The position numbers were made by a program, and so were the translations under genes. Positions 52,810-61,721 of a stretch of DNA of 64,000 nt are shown here, piece by piece. The notes under the pieces were generated by a model. The model made no database searches. It saw nothing but the letters and a program-made list of their open reading frames with translations, and had not been told where the DNA came from. How positions within the stretch are numbered: position 1 is the first letter of the stretch; each line of letters begins with the position of its first letter. Location: the NCBI GenBank assembly GCA_001599715.1, contig BCHU01000014.1, forward strand, positions 186,001 through 250,000. The letters run 5' to 3'. The DNA is from Phaeotremella fagi (taxonomy: Eukaryota > Basidiomycota > Tremellomycetes > Tremellales > Phaeotremellaceae).

Positions 52810-52973
52810 GCTTCGTCAATGGTTTAGAGCGTCATTAGAAAGTTTTTTACTGTAAGTGTGAGTATCGACTTCTTCTTCCTAATTAGGGAGATCATGAGCA
52901 GAACGCTCACTATTCACATCAAAGTGATTACTCGGTTGACGAAGATTCCTTGGTTCAATCCCAGGACGATGCC
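52810..52973 (+). ncRNA. tRNA-like RNA gene, array unit 3 (degenerate)
   Basis: GCTTCGT pairs with ACGATGC with one mismatch, but the AGCT of box A is deleted (GCTTCGTCAATGG). The anticodon stem is disturbed. A T6 run at about 52853-52858 inside the body would stop pol III early, while the usual T-run is still present at about 52978. These defects suggest a decayed copy. Confidence 0.5.
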
Positions 52974-53058
52974 AGTCTTTTTTTATTTACTGTATCACCT
53001 CGTGCTCCCTTCCTTTGACCTCATGTTTCCTTTTCAACACTACCCAACAATCAAACCA

Positions 53059-53197
53059 GCTTCGTAGCTCAATGGTTAGAGCGTTGACCTAAACATCTTT
53101 CGTGGTAGCTGTACTAGCCTTTCAATGCTTGAAAAGCTGGGCAATCACACGATCGCTCGGTTGGTAACGATTCTTGGTTCAATTCCAAGACGAAGCT
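53059..53197 (+). ncRNA. tRNA-like RNA gene, array unit 4
   Basis: The acceptor GCTTCGT/ACGAAGC is perfect. The D arm is GCTC/GAGC with loop AATGGTTA. The anticodon stem TT(G)ACC/GGTAA needs one bulge. The T arm is CTTGG/CCAAG. The insert arm pairs AGCCTTTCAA with TTGAAAAGCT (one mismatch), and TCGTG/CACGA closes it. A T10 terminator follows at 53209. Confidence 0.72.
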
Positions 53198-53291
53198 CTC
53201 ACTATATCTTTTTTTTTTGTAAATTCCTCGTGACCCATTACCTTTGACCTCATGTTTCCTCCCCCAACACCATCCGTCAATCAATCAAACA

Positions 53292-53440
53292 GCTTCGTAG
53301 CTCAATGGTTCAGAGCGTTACCTCGATTTAATTCGTCGTAGAGCGTCTGTAACTAGGATCGCAGAATTGGTGGCTGCGGCGTGCAGGCATTCAAGACGAT
53401 TATTCGGTGAAGAATCTTGGTTCAACTCCAAGACGAAGCT
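53292..53440 (+). ncRNA. tRNA-like RNA gene, array unit 5
   Basis: The acceptor GCTTCGT/ACGAAGC and anticodon stem TTACC/GGTGA pair fully (one G-U). The insert differs from units 2 and 4. It has a GTCTGTA/TGCAGGC helix enclosing CGCAG/CTGCG, and TCGTC/GACGA at the base. The sequence just before the 3' anticodon-stem strand is a few nt shorter than in units 6-8. A T6 run follows at 53452. Confidence 0.7.
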
Positions 53441-53533
53441 CTCATCATTTCTTTTTTGTCTGAATACCTCGTGCCCCATTTCCTTTGACATCATTTGTCC
53501 TCTTCAACACAACACAACACAATAATCAAACAC

Positions 53534-53685
53534 GCTTCGTAGCTCAACGGTTAGAGCGTTACCTCGATGTTAATCGTAGTTGAGCGTCTGTAACTAGGAT
53601 CGCACATATGGGTAGTGCGGCGTGCAGGCGTTCAAGGCGATTACTTGGTAGGTGAAGATTCTTGGTTCAACCCCAAGACGAAGCT
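53534..53685 (+). ncRNA. tRNA-like RNA gene, array unit 6
   Basis: This copy has the acceptor, D, anticodon (TTACC/GGTGA) and T stems of unit 5. The inner arm helix has changed on both sides to CGCAC/GTGCG where units 5, 7 and 8 have CGCAG/CTGCG. That is a clean compensatory change. GTCTGTA/TGCAGGC is kept. A T8 terminator follows at 53698. Confidence 0.72.
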
Positions 53686-54152
53686 TTCCATTATCTCTTT
53701 TTTTTATTACATACCTCGTGATCCCTCGAGGACATAGTGTTTCCTCTTGAACATATATCAATCAATCAAAAAAGCTTCGTAGCTCAATGGTTTAGAGCGT
53801 GACCTCGATATTAATCGTCGTAGGGTGTCTGTAACTAGGATCGCAGGATTGGTCCCTGCGGCGTGCAGGCATTCAAGACGTTTACTTGGTAGGTGAAGAT
53901 TCTTGGTTCAACCCCAAGACGAAGCTTTCCATTATCTCTTTTTTTTATTACATACCTCGTGATCCCTCGAGGACATAGTGTTTCCTCTTGAACATATATC
54001 AATCAATCAAAAAAGCTTCGTAGCTCAATGGTTTAGAGCGTGACCTCGATATTAATCGTCGTAGGGTGTCTGTAACTAGGATCGCAGGATTGGTCCCTGC
54101 GGCGTGCAGGCATTCAAGACGTTTACTTGGTAGGTGAAGATTCTTGGTTCAA
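53641..54152. repeat. Perfect tandem duplication, 241-bp period
   Basis: About 271 nt starting at 53641 recur at 53882 with a constant offset of 241 and no difference that I could see. They cover the end of unit 6, the spacer, unit 7, the next spacer and most of unit 8. This is a very recent duplication of one array unit. Confidence 0.9.
53774..53926 (+). ncRNA. tRNA-like RNA gene, array unit 7
   Basis: Acceptor GCTTCGT/ACGAAGC, arm helices GTCTGTA/TGCAGGC and CGCAG/CTGCG, and T arm CTTGG/CCAAG are all intact. The anticodon stem TGACC/GGTGA has one mismatch. It is identical to unit 8 up to the T loop. A T8 terminator follows at 53939. Confidence 0.72.
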
Positions 54153-54167
54153 TTCCATGACGAAGCT
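54015..54167 (+). ncRNA. tRNA-like RNA gene, array unit 8
   Basis: This is a recent duplicate of unit 7. It differs only at the 3' end, where the T stem reads CCATG instead of CCAAG and loses one pair. A T5 run follows at about 54178. Confidence 0.68.
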
Positions 54168-54242
54168 TCTAACAATGTTTTTAATGTTCTGTTACTGCCC
54201 TTGGATATGATTTCCATTTCAGCGGTGGTTATAACGAAATAT

Positions 54243-54453
54243 GCTCTATAGCTTAACGGTTTAAAGCGTCATCAAAATATCTTTCGTAGTAGGTGCTACT
54301 TGCTATCTCAAGCTTTTCTGCATAGCGGTTGCGTCCTATATTGCGATTGTAATGTAATACGTGGGCGCTATGCAGAGACCCTTGGGGTACGGGCTGGTAT
54401 TCATACGATCGCTCGGTTGGTGATGATTCTTGGTTCAAGTCCAAGATAGGGCA
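54243..54453 (+). ncRNA. tRNA-like RNA gene, array unit 9 (longest insert)
   Basis: GCTCTAT pairs with ATAGGGC (one G-U), so both acceptor strands have changed relative to the other copies while pairing is kept. The D arm is GCTT/AAGC and the anticodon stem TCATC/GGTGA is paired. The insert holds an 11-bp perfect helix TCTGCATAGCG/CGCTATGCAGA and the basal helix TCGTA/TACGA. A T7 terminator follows at 54462. At 211 nt it is the longest unit. Confidence 0.7.
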
Positions 54454-54468
54454 ATTGATTGTTTTTTT

Positions 54469-54836
54469 GGGTTTTGATCAAAGCCAAAGGAGGGGTAAGG
54501 AGGATGCACGTCCTTGACAAAAGAAAACAGTTTTCATTCTCATTCATACGGGTTGTATCGACAAGACAACTTGTAAGGAGTCGATGTGTATTGAAATTAT
54601 AACCAAAAAGCTCGTTGGTGATTTAAGTATGTATGTACAGAGTAAGAATCGTTTGATACAAGATGAATCGTATTTGAGATATGTCGTAGAGACAAAGAAG
54701 ATAAATATGTTATTAAATACACGATGACGACTGAAAGAAACGTCAGCTATGTACATTCCATAACATCATAGCTAACAGACATTGTCCATAGAAACATACC
54801 CTAAACCTATATTCAACCTCCAAAGTCCACCAACCG
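54469..54836. other. Spacer between the RNA array and the next gene
   Basis: This 368-bp AT-rich stretch contains no further box A/box B pair and no convincing ORF. It includes the 3' UTR of the minus-strand small gene that ends at 54837. Confidence 0.45.
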
Positions 54837-55132
54837 TCATTTCCCAACATTCTCACGACTCAAATTCCTCTCCCTATCCCTACTAAAACTAATCCGTTCA
54901 AACTGTCGTTCAGTCCTTGATATCGTCAACACAGCAGCTAAAAGGTCCGTATGAGATTTTGAAGGATTGAATTCGAGCTTGAATTGTTAGGTTTTGCTAG
55001 TCAGTAGGGTTCGTGTAAAGGGGTAGAAAGTGACGTACTGGTTTCTCTTGTTCTTTTGGGAATCGAAGGATATCGTCTGAAAAGGGAGTTTCTATGTCGC
55101 TGTAGCATGTTTTTGTGAATTTTGAACCCATG
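54837..55132 (-). CDS. Small protein of unknown function
   Basis: Two exons are joined across a short intron (GTACGT to TTCAAG) and give 77 residues, starting MGSKFTKTCYSDIETPFSDD. The second exon reads LEFNPSKSHTDLLAAVLTIS, then an Arg/Glu-rich helix (RTERQFERISFSRDRERN). The second half looks alpha-helical. There is no signal peptide or membrane segment. It is small enough to be a subunit of a larger complex, but I do not recognise it. The alternative is that this is not a gene; the consistent frame across the intron and the clean start and stop argue for a real one. Confidence 0.55.
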
Positions 55133-55354
55133 GTGATTGAGCTTGGTTGTATTTTGGCTTGTTATGTTGATGATTTGAGAGGTTGAGAAATATCTTGTGA
55201 AGAACACCGTTATTCGATTACCGTCGAACAATAGACACCGTGTAACACGAGGCCACCATGCACTAAGTTCTCACAGAAATCCACAATGATCGACCCCAAT
55301 ATCGAAAATAGGGGTAGTTGAGTGAAACCCACAAACAATGAACCCCAAAGTCAA

Positions 55355-56273
55355 TCACTTCTCCCCCTTCTTCTTCGTCTTCTTCGGTAACTGCATATCA
55401 TCGTCTTCATCCTCATCATCCCCAAACCCATTCAATTCAATTTCGACCAATTCCTCCCATTCTCTCACACCTTCATACCTCTCACCCCCAATCGAAAGAT
55501 CTCGCCAACGTTCGAGGTTCAACTTCGAATCTTCGAAAGATGTTTTGGATGATAGCAGGATTTTCGATATTTGTTTTAGGAGGGTTAGGTGATCGGCGTG
55601 GAATTTGATTAACGGTGATAATGAGTTCACTAAGGTTTGTATTTAGTATTTCCCCATGACAATCATTTGAAGATGGTCTTTGTTAATTGGATTTCACTCA
55701 CCGAAACGTTCAAATGTCCATGTTAACCATAACGGTTCTGTCAATACGAAATCAAATGATTGGAGTTTACAAGCTTCAAAAAAGATTTTTTCAGCTTGTT
55801 CCACGAGAAATGATATTTTGTATAAACATTTTTCCTATATCCATTGATCAACAAAAATTTCAATTTGATGCAATCAGACAGACATACGAGTTTTGATATG
55901 ACGTTTTGTAAAGATTGGCGAGCTGTTGAGAGGAGGGTTAAATGAGGAGCTATGAGTGGTCGTTCGGGAGTTTCAGGTATAGACATTAAATTACTTTAGA
56001 AAATCGTCAATAAACACAATCAGAGAAGTAGAAGTGGACTTACTCTATCTCTGTTGAGATATCAACACAGCATTTACCAGCTTTAAACCCATCAACAATG
56101 ACCAATTCATCCCATGTTTTGATTGTAGTTTGCATTTCTTTGATCACCAATTTCAGCATCCTGTGATGAGTCGTTTCAGTTGGTTTTTGGGGTATCGGTG
56201 AAGACGATGGAGAGGGTGAATTCCTTGGTGAAGCATGACCTTTGGATGGGGTCAATGAAGCTAGACGTGACAT
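55355..56273 (-). CDS. Helical protein of unknown function
   Basis: Several exons encode a protein ending in an acidic then basic tail (DDEDEDDDMQLPKKTKKKGEK). From the ATG at 56273 it begins MSRLASLTPSKGHASPRNSP, disordered. Conserved-looking helical segments follow: KEMQTTIKTWDELVIVDGFK, LLSTARQSLQNVISKLEKCL, FEACKLQSFDFVLTEPLWLT and LIKFHADHLTLLKQISKILL. The frame stays open upstream of this ATG to about 56378, but only with a GTG start, so an extra 5' exon joined to an ATG near 56409 is possible. I do not recognise the family. It diverges from MGM1, and the gap is about 200-310 bp depending on its true start. Confidence 0.65.
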
Positions 56274-56582
56274 TGTTGGGTGGTACTTGTTCCAAATTGT
56301 TAGAGGTGTTTTTGGTTCTCGTTGTTGCTGTTCTGTACTGAAATTTTGATTCCGTCGTTTGTTCTCTGCCGTTGCCACTCATCATCGTCGTAAACACCAA
56401 CACTAACAACTAACAAATTTACCATTTTACTATCTATTTTTCTTATCATTCTCTCAATACTAACCTGAAGATACTGTATATACTATCCACCCAGTTGAAG
56501 CAACGAATAAATCAATGAGACTCACCTAGAAAAATTCACGTGAAACCTCAACCAAAAGTCAATAGTCTGACCCTACCCCGCG

Positions 56583-59500
56583 ATGCTCAGACAAATAGGT
56601 CGTCTCAGACGATCACCATTATTGTCCAATTCCAGACCATCTTCAATAACCAACCCCAACCATCGTGTGCCGTTAACTATCCCATCAAGAAATGTCCACG
56701 TTAGAGCGATATCATTCTCGACTGTTCCAAGGATGATGGCTCGGGCTTTTAGGGTTCCCCTTTATGGTGCTGCTATTGGAGCTGGTGGATTAGGTTATGC
56801 GAATTATAAACTTGAAGGTGTGTTTTATGACTGTGTCTGGTTGAAGGTACTGATCTAGGATGTAGGAGTTCGAAATGCAACTTCGGAAATATTGGGGAAT
56901 GTATCTGATACGTTATCTTCGGCTTACAACTCCACTTCTTCGACCATTGCTTCAACTCTTTCAACCGCTTCTGATATCTCTGAATCGTTATCGTCACAGA
57001 TAGCATCTTCAATCTCAGGAACCGCGAAAACAGCACAAGATTCTGCGGAAGCGTTCAGAAACGGTACTGCTGAATGGTGGCAAGCGGTGTCTGAAAATTT
57101 AGGTTGGACTGGTGAAACCAAATCTTCTTCTTCTACAGTCAACACTTCCGTGGGTAACGAATCGAAATGGAGACCAGGTGAAGGTCCTGGGGAACCTACA
57201 CCTCCACCACCGTCATCTTCTGGTGGTGGAGAAGCGATGTTAGGATTAGCTGGTGCGATGTACGCGGCTGGGAATGACGAGGAGAAATCACCTTCAGATC
57301 CTTTCTCTTCTGGAACTGGACAGGAACATCAGTTGTTGCAACTCACCAAGAAATTGATCGAAATCAGATCGGTTTTACTTAGTGTCGATCAAAGTGATGC
57401 TTTGAAATTGCCTTCCATCGTCGTTATCGGTAGTCAAAGTTCGGGGAAGAGTAGTGTTTTAGAAGCTATCGTTGGACATGAGTTTTTACCCAAGTAGGTG
57501 TTTCGTATCGAAATTTGATCAACCTACTAATTATCATAGGGGTGATAACATGGTGACTCGTCGACCTATAGAGTTAACACTCATTCACTCTCCGATCCCA
57601 TCAGCCAGCACCTCAACCGCTCCAACTGAATATGGAGTCTTCCCCGATATGCCCCATCTAGGCAAAGTCACGTCTTTCCAATCTATTCAGAAAACACTCA
57701 CCGAACTCAATCTGGCTGTCCCATCGAATATCGCAGTTACAGATGAACCAATTCATCTCCAAATCCATTCACCCCATGTCCCAGATCTTACTCTAATCGA
57801 TCTACCTGGTTATGTCCAGATCGCCTCGATGGATCAACCTGAAACGCTGAAAGAACAGATTTCCAATCTGTGTGATAAATATATTAGAGAACCTAATATT
57901 ATTTTGGCGGTTTGCGCTGCTGATGTCGACCTTGCTAATAGTCCAGCTTTGAGAGCGAGTCGTCGAGTCGATCCACTTGGTTCTAGAACTATTGGGGTGG
58001 TAACTAAAATGGATCTCGTGAGACCCGAATTAGGAGCGGAGATCATCAAGGGAAACAGATACCCTCTTCATCTAGGCTATGTTGGTGTAGTTTGTAAAGC
58101 TCCACCTGCAGTCTCTTCAGGTGGATTAATAAGATCAATCACAGGTGGTGATAAAGAACGTCCTAACGTTACCGATGCTGTACTTAAACGTGAAGAAGAG
58201 TTTTTCGGTGGTGAGAACGCTAGATATTTCGGTAAAAATCGTGTTGTCGGTGAAAAGAAACTTTTGGTGGGGATTGATACACTCAGAAGAAGGTTGATGG
58301 ATGTGCTGGAAACTTCAATGGCAGCTTCTTTGCATGGTATCACTAATGCTGTTCAACTTGAACTTGAAGAAGCGAGTTATCAGTTCAAGGTGAGTAATGG
58401 GTTTGTTCATTTGATTAATCATTCTAGGTACAATATAACGACCGTCGAATTACTTCCGAATCATATGTCGCTGAAACTGTTGACGCTTTGAAAGCACGTT
58501 TCAAAGAATATACCTCACAATTTACTAAACCTGCTGTTCGAGAGAAATTGAAGAACATGCTTGACGATAAAGTTATGGATATCCTTGAACAATTATATTG
58601 GAACGATGGACGTACAGTCGAATTATCGAAATTAGGGGAGGATCGAAAACTTTCACCTGAAGAATTGGATTCGTACTGGAAATATAAACTCGAAACAGCT
58701 TCTTCACTACTCACGAAATCTGGGGTTGGTAGAGACTCCACTTATCTTGTGGCAGATGGTCTACGAGGGTTGATAGATTCGATAGCGACAGGTGAACCAT
58801 TCACCTATCATCCATCCGCGTCTCAACGAATAGTTGATTTCTCACATGCAATCCTGAGAGAAAGGATGGGTATAACAGCGGATCAAGTTGAGAACTGTAT
58901 CAAACCTTTCAAATACGAAGTCGAAGTTGATAATCGAGAATGGGCTCTCGGTAGAGAGAAAGCTGAAGAGAAATTCAATCAAGAACTGGTTAGATGTCAG
59001 CAGAAACTTGGTGAGATCGGGGTTAGGGTTGGTGGGAATCGTCGATTGGGGGGGTTGATCAGGCATGTGGCTGAATTGGAGAAATGGGAGGATGATAGAC
59101 GGAAACGAAGGGTTGGTAATTTGGGAGGTGGAACTACTGAGGAGAGTGAGAATGATATCGCGGAAGAAGGTGCTCCAGTCTTGGATGCTTATAAATATTC
59201 TCCTGCTCAGATCGTCGATGGTAAGTCATGTGTTCTTGTTTAACCTAAGATCATACTGACAAACATCTTAGGTCGACATGCACTTCTCTTATCTAATCGA
59301 TTGACTTTACTCAAACTCCGTCAACAAGCTCTTAAATCCAAGAGATGCAAATTAGGTCCTGAACAGGCTGCTTTCTGTCCTGAAGCCTTTTTGGCCGTTG
59401 TAGCTGATAAATTGGCTTACACGAGTACGATGTTTATCAATATTGAGTTGTTGGAACAATTCTTTTATCAGGTGGGTGTTCTTTTACAAACGATCATACT

Positions 59501-59817
59501 GGATTCATAGTGATAACTCAATCTACATCAGTTCCCTAGAGAAATCGATTCAAGGATATTATATGATCTAGATGTAAGTCCATTCCACCATCATCGAACC
59601 CAACTGATCAATGAAACGACAGAGAGAAGAAATATCTAAATTCGCGCGTGAGAATCCAAAAATCAGATCACATCTTGATTTACAAGATCGAAAAGATAAA
59701 TTGGAATCTGTCACGCGATCTTTACAATCGCTTGTGAATTTACAGAAAGATTCTGGGTCGGGGGATGGTCGACGAGTTAGAGATGAGGGCAAGGGTTTGT
59801 TTACCAAGTTTTTTTAA
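56583..59817 (+). CDS. MGM1: Mitochondrial dynamin-like GTPase Mgm1/OPA1
   Basis: Mgm1 fuses the mitochondrial inner membrane and shapes cristae. The N-terminus [19 protein letters not shown] is an Arg-rich presequence. A hydrophobic segment ([18 protein letters not shown]) follows, then a Ser/Thr-rich spacer and a second small-residue stretch ([13 protein letters not shown]) that could be the rhomboid-cleaved region. The GTPase domain has G1 GSQSSGKSS, the switch threonine region [10 protein letters not shown]3 DLPG and G4 TKMD. The middle and GTPase effector regions continue to [18 protein letters not shown], and the protein ends GLFTKFF. Introns of about 45-60 nt divide it, the first within the segment after the membrane anchor. 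Confidence 0.95.
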
Positions 59818-60353
59818 ATGGTTAGGGTTTGGTTCTTGTTGTTTGGTATCAGTATCAGTATCAGTATCAGTATTATGTTCACGCTATAGATTTTATCTCT
59901 ACTCATGTAACTTAAAACTACCCTCATTCAGCACTTTGCTGAGCTGAGCTAAGAATGGAGTTGATTTTATCTTTCCTGTTGAGGTGTCAATGAGAAGACA
60001 ACTTTAGAAGATGTGTGACTTACTCTTCGTCGACGGACTCTTTTCGGAGCAGTTTTCGGGTGACGTAGACCAGATAATCTACCGAAAAAACAGGTTACCA
60101 AGAGAAACACTGGTGCTGTACCAGGCTCGACGAGTGCAAAAGCCACCGTGAGATCTCATCGTTATTTCCTTAGCACTGACTCGTATACCCTTATCAGGCC
60201 CCATACACTCAAAAAAACCGTGACACCAACTAGCAACCGTGATATAGACGACCGTGCCATAGACTCATTTTTATACCTGTCCGATGCAACCTCTGAAGCA
60301 ACTGACGTCGCAACTTTTTGTAACCTATCGTTTATGAAATGTACGGCCAAAAA
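59818..60353. other. Spacer between MGM1 and tRNA-Thr
   Basis: This 536-bp gap includes a short (AGTATC)n hexanucleotide repeat at about 59847-59872 in the presumed MGM1 3' UTR. No gene is visible. Confidence 0.5.
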
Positions 60354-60442
60354 GCCTCTGTGGCGTAGCGGTTAACGCTTTCGCTTCGTACACCTTAAGC
60401 GAAGGAAGCGAAGGATCCTGTGTTCAATCCACAGCTGAGGCA
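60354..60442 (+). tRNA. tRNA-Thr (anticodon CGU) with a 16-nt intron
   Basis: The cloverleaf reads acceptor GCCTCTG/CTGAGGC (one T-T mismatch), D arm GCGT/ACGC with loop AGCGGTTA, anticodon stem TTCGC/GCGAA and T arm CTGTG/CACAG with loop TTCAATC. The anticodon loop gives U32 U33 CGU A37. The 16-nt intron (60391-60406) sits at the canonical site just 3' of base 37. The discriminator is A, and a T6 pol III terminator begins at 60445. Box B reads TGTTCAATCC. The acceptor mismatch slightly lowers confidence that it is active. Confidence 0.85.
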
Positions 60443-61721
60443 AATTTTTTCTCCGGTGCCTTGCTGAAATTCTGCGACATTATTTTACTTTTTATTCTTC
60501 CTTACTGTCTTGGTGGGGTTTATACACGTCATTACTACTATCAAATCAATTTGGAGCCCCAGATTTGGATTTTGGCAGATAAAGGAATTACGTTACGTTA
60601 TGGGTAGTTGGTGTTGAGTGATGGTGGTTTTGATACTTAGTGATTGGATTGGATTGATTTGAGATAGAGCATTAAGAGTATGACTTGGTGGTCACTGTCA
60701 CTGTCACTGATTGAGCTGGAGTAATGTAGCTGTATGTGTAGATATGCATGAGATTGAAAGATATATGTATATATGTATTTGAGAAGAAGTTGATAATCGG
60801 ACCGGGTGACTAGTCGAGAAGGGATGCTGTTACCTACTGTATCTACGCACTCTCTATCTACCTTCTATTCATTCACCATCTATCTATTTGTATAACTATC
60901 AACTGTAACTGTAAAACTACTTGACTTCCATTCCAATTCCAATCTATCTCATCCTATTGTACTTAACCTCTGTACAACAACTTCACAAACACTTATCAAT
61001 CCTTATCACCAATTCAGATCTCACTCTTATCTCCAAGCGGAACGAAAACGCAAGGCGTAACAATCGTTTAACAGTTGACAAGGTACTTTAACTCTCACCT
61101 CTTCAGATAATCAATTATTCCCTACCTATCTGATCAATCGTTCAGTTTTGCAATACATAACTTCATCCTTTCTGTGCTTGTAAGTCTTCAACCCCAATTC
61201 ACACCCCTTCATTGCCACCACGACTATAACGTGCTCGCCATCCCTTGTCCCCTAGAAACGCTGATACATTGATCGTTTCGATCCTTTCAACTTGTCATTC
61301 CTTACTCATCTTTTCATTTTATATACCATCATCCTCGAATCATCACTCTACGCAACTCTGCATTATCTACACCATTGTTCTGCGTATTGCTCACTCGCTG
61401 ATTCATTCTTCCTGTAGTTGCCACCCGGAAACTACCTTTGACAATACATCTCAAGTATCGTTTAGAACTTTTTATGGTATCTGTTTGGTACGTGTTGTGG
61501 GCCTTGGACACTGTTTTCAGCTTCATTGGCATCATTCTCTCTTTTCATTTGGATCCTCTCTTTCGATATCCCCTCTGAACTGTCACCTCCCTTCTGTGCC
61601 GGGACTTTAACCCTTTAGTCCCTAAAATACAACTCACATGTCCAGTCACCTCCACTAATCCTAGATTCAATTTCCAACCTCGATTGAACTGACTTTGAAT
61701 CTCAATTCTCTAGATCCCAAA
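60443..61721. promoter_or_regulatory. Long upstream region of the last gene
   Basis: This 1,279-bp stretch is probably promoter and 5' UTR. It has a (GTCACT)3 repeat near 60694-60711, and from about 60840 to 60970 it is rich in CT and CTAT steps. A GTAAGT at 61180 could be the donor of a 5' UTR intron. The open frames here are pyrimidine-tract artefacts and I see no protein gene. Confidence 0.45.

Noticed and set aside
53190..53197. A tRNA-Sec-like 13-bp acceptor-T helix
   Set aside because: An eighth acceptor pair (A-T) exists in some copies only and is broken in unit 6, so the base helix is 7 plus 5.
53690..54150. CRISPR-like or satellite interpretation of the regularly spaced repeats
   Set aside because: The units contain box A, box B, terminators and paired ends and are diverged except units 7 and 8. 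The organism is a eukaryote, so CRISPR is excluded.
52373..54453. tRNA-derived SINE cluster
   Set aside because: SINEs keep a tRNA-like head only and end in a tail with target-site duplications. Here both acceptor strands are kept and pair, and no flanking duplications are seen.
59822..59830. Telomere-like TTAGGG
   Set aside because: A single copy in a 3' UTR; not a telomeric array.
61245..61610. A 121-codon open frame upstream of the last gene
   Set aside because: The translation is Ser/His/Ile-rich with no motif and lies in pyrimidine-rich 5' UTR-like sequence.
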